Below, piece after piece: positions 52,280 to 61,200 of a stretch of 64,000 bases of DNA; position 1 is the first letter of the stretch; the number at the start of each line of letters is the position of its first letter. The position numbers and the translations under genes were made by a program. Below the pieces are notes generated by a model, which saw only the letters and a list, made by a program, of their open reading frames with translations, was not told the origin of the DNA and made no database searches. The stretch is from Dicaeum eximium (Eukaryota; Chordata; Aves; Passeriformes; Dicaeidae): positions 44,078 to 108,077 of the forward strand of contig VWZP01001626.1 of assembly GCA_013396995.1 (NCBI GenBank), in the 5' to 3' direction.

Positions 52280-55200
52280 TAAAATAGACCTGTGCACTTT
52301 GTACTCTTCCAGCGAATTCTGACAGGGAGGGGTTTTGAGCAACTGAGTGGAAGGGGCAGAGGGATGGAACTGGTTTAAGGTCCTTTTAAACCCAAACCAG
52401 TCTGGAATTCCACGATTCCCACATCTTCTCTTAGTTCAGTATTAAACAGTGACAAAACCAGGTTTTGCTGCCTCCATCCCATACAATGCACAGGATTCAC
52501 AACCTGCCTTAAAAGTTCTTTCTGAAGAAAAAGTGTTGCTGAAAATCTTTTACGGAGGGGAAAAAAACAATTTATACTCTCACAACCTCTTTTGCCTTCA
52601 TTTCCAACAGTCATTCCTAACAGTTCTTTACAGCTTTCCAAATGACACAGTTGGGAAGTGAAAACCAGCAAGTGGCATATTCTGCGAGTTGCTCTAAGTA
52701 CAAATTCCTTTCTGAGCTGCATTCAAGAAATCACTTGATTTGCTTAACTTTTGCTGTGTGCACAGCCCCAGTGTGATGAGACAGTTATTCTGCTGCCCAG
52801 GCTTCAGCATCTCTGAGATTTCCTGGAGCAAACTGGGGCTGGTCTAGGGCAGTTGATTTGCTGGCAGGAAAATGTTGCTTCTCCAGACAAATTCAGTCTC
52901 AGTATAACAAACTGTTGGGTGACTTTTCTCAGTCAGCAGCCACTAAAAATGCAAATTATTTCCAAATAGTTTCTTGTGGAGATTATTTCTTTTCAAGTGA
53001 TATTTCAAGCAGGTCTAGTGCATGAGGAGACACGTCCAGTGCAAATGTTGAGAGCCACAGGCCTGTTCTCCCCAGCCTCCAGCCAGGAGCACATTTACAC
53101 CAGTGGCTCTTCCTGTGCCTTCCCATCCCATCCATTCTGTAATACACTGTCTTCAGATCCTCTTCATTATGGCCACTATTCCAACCAAGAATCTGTCATC
53201 CTCTCACACATCATATTTCTTCCTCTCCCATCGCTTTTTCCTTGCTGCCAGCTCACAAAAAGCAGCAGTCTTTCCTCACCAGGAGAACCCTCCTTCTAGC
53301 CCTTGTGTAAGAGCACACAAGTGAAAGCACCAGTTACAAGGAGATCCTGGGAAGCAGGTCAGGACCCCAAGGATTATTAAATTATATAGCATAAACTCTT
53401 CATTTTCCAAATTCTCCTCCAAGACATCCACAATCACTATCTGGTAATTATCCTGACACTTGTATTGTCTTCTCTTCAGCACAGGCTTGGCTCCCACCAG
53501 AAGCATCAGGGGAGCAGGCAGGGCCTGTCCTCACAGGGTGCAGCTCCAGGCACAACTGGGTGACACTGGGGCTGCACACTCACCTCCCCTCTGGAGACAC
53601 CATCTGCCAAAACTCCTCAGTCCATCCTGAAACACCCACCCCACAGCAGGCCAGGCTCTGCACAGAGCCAGCAGCTCCCCCCACGGTGCTGGGGAAGGCC
53701 CAGCACAGAGGGGGACACAAAGGACAGGGATGAAAGGACATGCACCCAAGGAGGGATGAGGAGAAGAAACATCAACACTGACACCTGCTGCTAGTTCAGG
53801 AGGCTCTGGAGGAGGGACAGGCAGTGAGGCAGCTGGCAGGGAGCACACCTGTGTCTCAAGGCCAACACCAGCACTGGAAGAGCACAAAAGAGCCACCTGT
53901 GGATTGTCACAGCAACTGAAGTCAGTGAGGCAACATCACCAATGTTACCCAAAGGGCAACCAAACACTACAGGGAACATTGGTTTTTTCCTGGCTTAAAC
54001 ATGCTGCCCTCAGACCCTTCTCCAGCTCATTTGCACCTGGAGCAGCAGAGGATGCTCACCCCAACAGTGTTTGCTCCAGCCCCAGCTCAGAAGGACCTGA
54101 AATATCCACTTATTTGCATCAGAAAAGGACAAAAGAGGAGACACTGTTGGAAGCAGTGAATGAGTGGGAAGAGCAACCAGACAAACTGCAAATCGATGCT
54201 ATTTGTGGGAGCAGTGCCAGTGGATGAACTCAGAACACCATGTACTCTTCAAAATTGTTCTAACAACCACCTTCTGCAATCTCCTGTGTGCCAAGTTAAC
54301 CCCGTGACTGAGGACATCCAGCCCTTCTGCTGTGCGCAAAGAAGAATCCAAACCTCCCTCTCTCATTTTTTAATAGATAAATGTATTGAAGAACCATGAA
54401 AGGCTTACACACACTCATACCTGGAAGTCTTGTGTATCTATACATGGCTACATGCAAGAGCAGATCTAAAATACAAGTAAAAATGAAACAAGGCTGAGCT
54501 TGCTACAATTTGTAATTAGGCCAGATGGAGTCAACCCACAGGTTCTCCCCAAAGGACTGAGCCTGCACTTTGTAGCAGTGTAACAACAGTCCCATTGCAG
54601 CACCGAACCTCATTAAGGGACAAAAAAGAGGAAGATTAAAGCTAGGAAGGGAATTGGTAAAAGCCCAGCCTCCTGTATTTAAGTTTTACTCCTTGTAGAT
54701 GCGTGGCTGTAGAAGAGATTTGAAGTTTCATGAATGTTTTGCTGCCCTAAATCCAATATTACAGTCCAAACAGCACCAAAAACCGTGTCAGAAGCACCTG
54801 AGACACCCACACCAAACACTCAACAAAACCATCACATTTCTCCAGGCTGTTGGAAGAGGATCTGCAAGTGCAATGTCCTGGGCAGGCTGCTCCTCTTTGG
54901 GTGAATTATACCTGAACTTCCAGAACAGAAAAAGGGAGAACAGCCCATGATGAGCTGCTCAGATACTTCCTAGAAGGGAGAGATCCAATTGCTTTCGACT
55001 CAGCTTCACAGAAGTCCCAAAGCTGGCTAGAACTTTCATCAGGAACACTTTCCCACCCTCCACTGCTGACTCTTCCCCCAAAAATCCTTCCTGACACCTC
55101 CACTATACTCTGCTCCCACCACTCACTGCCATCCAAGCATTCTGGTGGCGATGACAAGGATCACTTTTATCTCTCTCTCTAAGTGGCCTTTATTTAATGA

Positions 55201-58200
55201 TGCTTGCCCCAAAAAAAAAAAAAGGTTCTATCAAGGAAAACAAAAATTTTCAATGGCCTTGTGCATTTTGCAGGGTTAAAGGGGATGTAATATTAGCCTT
55301 TGCTATTCCCCAGCCAGCCTAGTTCCATGTGGCATCCCTCAATATGGGAGGGAGAAAGGAGAAGGAGGCAAGGGAAGTAAAAAGCTGTCCTGCAGGGGAT
55401 CAGGAGGTGTATCAAGAGTGAGCTAATGGCTGCAATTATCACAAGAGAGTTCAGCTGGAAGCAGAAAGGTGACACAAAATATCCTAAAGAATGACAGTCC
55501 AACGCATGAAATCACCTCTCTGGAACCCAGCAGGTCACAATTTCCATCACTGCCATCAGAGCTCCTCATGCTCTGAAATAACGTGGCCCAGGACATCAAG
55601 CACATAAAGCACCCTGCAGTGATACCTGAGGCAGCTCCACAGCCAACTGACTTTCCCACACAACACAAATCCAGATAATTTAATGCCAGATCCTGTCAAA
55701 GCCATGCTGTGGTGTTGCCAGCCAGACAGGAGAACACGGAGCTGCACCACAATTTGCAGCTATGGGTGGTCTCCAACCTTCAGCAGCTGTTTAGAACTTG
55801 AGGCAAATAAAGACAAAAGAGAAATTGCTGTGGATAAAAAGAAGTAGCTGTAAAGAATCTGAAAAATAGACAGTACTCAGCAGTTTCACTCAGGGAAGAT
55901 CCTTGTAGGAAATCAAGGTTCACTAAGATGGCTCAGATCAGTGATTTGAGTTTAACAAAAACACTCTCAAGATGGGCTTGGAAATCAGGACACAGCTTCT
56001 CATTTCATTCTGACACTAATTCAGCAGTGCAAATGTGAACTCATTCCTCAGGGCTTCCTCTGCCTCCCTCTGGGGCTGGCAAATACTGGGGGTTTGGGTG
56101 GTGGGGGGTTTCACTGCATGGTTTGGATTTTTTTGGCTTTGCTTCTACTGGTTGTTTTACATACAAGTTCACACCTAAGATGCTGCTAGGAAAATAATAA
56201 TTTTTAGCAACGTGTTACCAAGAGAGAGAGGAAAAGATGAAAAGAGAACAATCCCTTCCAGGACCATGTCTTCCAGCTCTGTTCTGAACCTCATCCACCT
56301 CCAATTCCCTCAACTACAGTCTGTGCACGATGTGCCTGAGGTGGCAATCATCTGAATTCACCTGAAATAGCTTTGTAGTATCTTACAGCTTCAGCAAATG
56401 AAGTAGTTTGACAAAATCACAAAAATGCAAGGAATTGTCAAAAAAATTCACATGTTTAAAAAAGGCAGAGCAAAGCAGCCTTAATGTGGAGGGTGCAGTG
56501 ACATTCAGCTGGCTTTGGAGCTGCCTGATAACATAAATACTGATAAAGAACAAAAGCCTGACAAGTGTAATCCTGATACTTCCCTTTGTGTGATTCCTTT
56601 GAGGATTACAGAGCAATTAAAGATTTCTAACAGTGCTACATTTCCAAAGGACAGTGCTCCAATCCCCTGAGGAAATCATAAGCCATTTACAGATTCTTCT
56701 TGGGTTTCAACTTTTTAGAGAGGAAAAAAGCCATGGACATTTAGCTGTCTTAATTAGATGAACAGCTTAACATCTGAAAATACTTAAAATGTCTTATTTC
56801 TAGAATGCAAAACATTATTTCCTGCCCAGCAGGACCAGTGTGCTGCAGCACTGGCAGCTGAGGGTTCTTTTCTGCAATTTATCTCTGTGATACAAGAGTC
56901 AGTGCACAAATGCCTTTCTGCACTTGTTCAGCAGTTTCTGTACTCAAAAGTCAGGGTGTGTAGCCCTCCTGATAAGAGGGACTTTCTGGTTGCTAAAGAG
57001 AAGCAGAAAAGGTGTTGAATTAATCAAAACATCGCTGCAGCTTCCCCCCTCAGCAGGTATTTTTGAAAGCTGACTGCTTAAGGGTCAGAGCCTGCACACA
57101 TCAGTGTCCTGGGAGGGGGTTACCAGTAAACCCAGCTCTACACCACCTAAAAGCCCAGCTCTGGAAAAATATTTGGAGTTAACTCTGAAGCCCCAGAGAC
57201 CTGCCTGGCATTCAGTCATCTCCCCAACACTGCAGCCATCCTTCAGAAGCCAATGAAGACAAAGCGTGGCCTTGCATGAAAAAGCTCATTGCATTGAAGG
57301 TTCCATCACCTGCAGCTGTTTGAAGGGCACAGGCAGTGCACCAACAACTTCAATTCAGCAGCAGATTATTCTGAGGAATGGCTCTGATGGGTTTGTTGCC
57401 TTCTCCTCACACACTGCTGTCCTCCCAACAGGGCAAAAGGCAGAGAACACCCACCTCAACATGCTTGGAGTTGTGACCCTGTGCTCTGACAACCTACTCT
57501 GCAGTTTGGAATAAACCAGGGGATAACTGACCCAGGCTCAGCAGCACTGCCAGGAACAACAGAACCTCAGAGCCTGGGCCAGCACCTGCTAGTGATAGGC
57601 ACAAAAACCAAATTAAAAGGAATCCTCTCTCATACACAACAAAGTGCTAATGAGATCAAGAGAACAAGAATAAAAACTACAATTTGCAGTGGTTAATCAA
57701 GATCAAAACCTAAGCAGCCACATCAAGAACTGAGAGACTTAGATGAGCATTTTAAACAAGTAGCTCGGTGAAGAGAAGCCCTTTCATTCCATCAACACAC
57801 AGTTGTCTTTTCCAACCTCCTCTGGGATCATGTGGGGCATGGCAGAAATGATAATAAGGTAAGAAAAGTGACCCTTTAGCTGGTAGTGATTTTATGTGGA
57901 TAAAATTCACACTTCAACATTTTTCCGTAAGTGCATCTATATCAATGGACCACCAAATTAAAATATTTCCCCTAACTGAGCCAAGTATTAGTCTCTAGAA
58001 AGCAAGACTTATATCAACTGTATTTCAACAGGGAGGGGATTATTTAACAGATTCATAATTGTCCTTTAAAAATTACTTGGAAGTTTCTAAATTGAGTTTT
58101 GATTTGATTCGACCAGTGATTGGAGTTGCCCATCCATAGGGCCAACAGCAGCTGGTATCCCTCCAAAAAGTCTCCTGTGAGTCAGAATCCTTTTCCCCTG

Positions 58201-61200
58201 ACAGAACTGTCCTTGTCAGCTCTTCAAGGAACTCCACAAGGAAGGAAACTTCAGTCTCTAATCTGCTCTTCTCCCCCTGCATGGACAGACCTCAGGAACA
58301 GATGCCATTGAGTCAGTGCAGGGAACAAAACAGTTTGAGCCACAAGTTGAGCCTCAGGAGTGCACGCACACACTTGAAAATTAACATCTCGTCTGAAACC
58401 CTTCATCTTGCACTGCTTTGCTTCTGCAAGCGGAAATGGCAGAGCCTCATCTCTTATGCAAATGACATGTGGCATTTCATAAATTCTGACACAGAGGCAG
58501 TAAACAAAAAGCCATCGACTACAAGAGTCTCGTGTTTTCTTAGTGCCCACAATTATGGGTGACACGGGAGGGTCTTGGGGGCATTCAGGGAGGATCAAGC
58601 CACCAGTTCACCAAAAAACCAATTACCAACACCAACTGCTGCTCTTATTCCCTGCAAGCACCCAGAACCCCAATTATGTTAATGTCAGGGAAAAAAACCC
58701 CAACCCTTCAGCAGGTTTTTAAAGGTTTATAACAGATTCCGCAGAAGGGGATAAACAAAGCTTTTTAAAAGCAAAAATATCATTTTGCTAATGCCCTCTG
58801 AAATAATGCTGGCATTCTTCACAGATCCTCCCCCATGTTTGCAAAAGGCAGCCAGAGCATGGAGACACTTCCAACAAATGGCAGTGAGTCAGTGCGGCTG
58901 GGAGCTGTGGGCAGGAAGGAGATGACAACGTCCACAGAGTCACTAAAGTCTCCAACGTGATTCATGTCACAACGTGGATCCAAAACAGTGACTTGTGCTT
59001 TAGGTACAAACTGCATCGGTATTTCTGAACCCCCTGGGCACTCACCAGCAAACAAGGCACTGTTACAGCAAACACAGCCCAGTCCATCCACCAACCCACC
59101 TCCTCCTTCCTACCCAGATAAACAGCTGGGCCAGCCTGGAAAAACCAGCACCAGGCCTTGCACAGGGAGGTAGAGCTTAGGCCATTTCATAGAACAGCTG
59201 AATTGTAAAAAAGCTCGGGTGGGAAGAGACCTTAAAGCCCATCCCATCCCACCCCTGCCATGGCAGGGACACCTCCCACTGTCCCAGGCTGCTCCAAGCC
59301 CTGTCCAGCCTGGCCTTGGGCACTGCCAAGGATCCAGGGGCAGCCACAGCTTCTCTGGGCACCCTGTGCCAGGGCCTGCCCACCCTCTGAGCACCATATG
59401 CTGCCCTGCCACTCAAAACTGCTTTTGGAAAGTAGAACAGGTCTGTTTTTAACCTGGGAACTCTGCAAAACTCCAGAAGCCTGATAGTGAAAAGCTGCAC
59501 ATCACCACAGGCAGAGGAAAGCAGGAAAATGCCTGGATGTGACACTGACAATCCCTTCTTCACAACCAAAAGGCCTCACACCATTGTGATTAGTCACAAA
59601 GATATCAGCTTTAGTTCCTGTCAAACCATGTAATTTTCCCTTTAATGAAGCATCCCAAAGAAAGAAAAAAACATAAAATTTGTGTTAAAAGCACATTCCA
59701 GCACGGTCCTGCTTCTCTAGACACAATCCCAAGCCAACATAACCCCTCAGCCAGAGCAGCACTGAGTGTGGGAAGAGATCCCTAAATACTGTGCATGTGA
59801 AAATATCAAATATGGGGCAAGCAGCAGCCCAGCCCTGTCTCTGCTGGGAGCCAGACCAGAACTGCCTCATTTTGCCACAGGCAAAACTTTGGATCAGCTC
59901 TCTAAGAGAAGCCTCGGACTCCTCCTTCCCCTTCATCCCTATAAAAAAGAATTTCTTCCCATAGAACTAATCCCAATTCACGTTTTCTGGCTTCAGAGCT
60001 ATGCTAATTCTCCCTATAAACAGATACATATTCAGTGCTTAGTTTTCAACTCAGAAAGCAGAAAAGGACCTGAACAACAAACTCAGAACTTCAGAAATCT
60101 TCTGATTTTAAATATAAAAATCAGACAAGCTATGCATATTTATAACTCCTATTTCTGCTGTTAACTAGGTCTGAGAAACAAAAAATGAACATGAGAGAGA
60201 AATTAAACATGGATAAATACTACAATTTTGAAATAAACAGCTGCTTTAATAGCTATAATAATTACACACTCTCTGAAAAACCTGACAAAGCTTTAAAGTC
60301 AGCTCTGCTAACTCTGAGGAGGTTGGACTAGACACTTCCAGAGGGGAGGGTCATCCAAACTGAATCCTCAACTTATTCAAATCCCCAGTTAGTGCACATT
60401 CCTGCAATTCCTCCAGTCCTGATCTAACAGGCTTGCTCTGCTCTCACTGGGAGAAAAGTAACCCAGGGCACAGAGGAGCACTGGGCAGGTGTTGTAACAC
60501 GGTCACCATCAGTTGTAGAGGGGGAATGGCCATTTGTTCTATGAGGAGGCCGTTAGCACTGTCGTGCCAGGAATGGGAGACTCCATGGTCCAGAAGGGGA
60601 GAGAACAAGCCTTTATTCTATCCAGAGCTTTATTCTAGGAAAAGCCCCCTGCGTAGAAAACCAGTGAGCTTTTTATCACCAGCCTAGCCAGACTAGAGGA
60701 AACATCCCACACCACTCGTGAGGGACAAATATTGTAAATACCAAGTGCAAAGCAAGATAACAATATAGTTTACAATTCTCTCCTCTAAGTTTCCCAGGCC
60801 AGTTATCTCAGTTCTTTCTACAGAAGAACTGAGAGCAGCCACAGGCAGAACCTGCTGGTTTGGTAATGACCTTTTATGGGTTTGTCTTTCTTTTCAAACC
60901 AAGTCGAACAACCCCATTCACCAACCATAATAAAATCTTTCCCGGCAGAAGGGAGTTCTCCACATTTTCGACTTTGGAAGCCCTAAAGATTAACAAGGGA
61001 CAGGAGCACGACTGTGTGTGTTTGGCAGGGAGCAAACCCCAGTTTCCCAGCTGGCCAGGGCCCCTCTCACCACTCCAATGAGGTCCCCCCGGCCGTACTC
61101 CCCGGTCAGGTGCTTCTTGCCGTCGTCCATGCGCAGCACGGAGCGCAGGCGGCCGTTCAGCACGATGTACGTGCAGTCAGACTTGTCACCCTGCCTGCAG

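Larger units (their letters stand above)
47518..61070 (-). other. PNPLA7: PNPLA7 intron, 13.6 kb
   Basis: The acceptor end consists of a minisatellite (47521-47833). CR1 fragments occur at about 48335-48452, 48553-48650, 50528-50690, 52325-52422, 59187-59392 and 60316-60378. There is a C24-A10 homopolymer block at 52243-52276, a TAA microsatellite near 49401, and a candidate LTR-like insertion at about 60490-60910. The rest appears unique. Confidence 0.85.
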
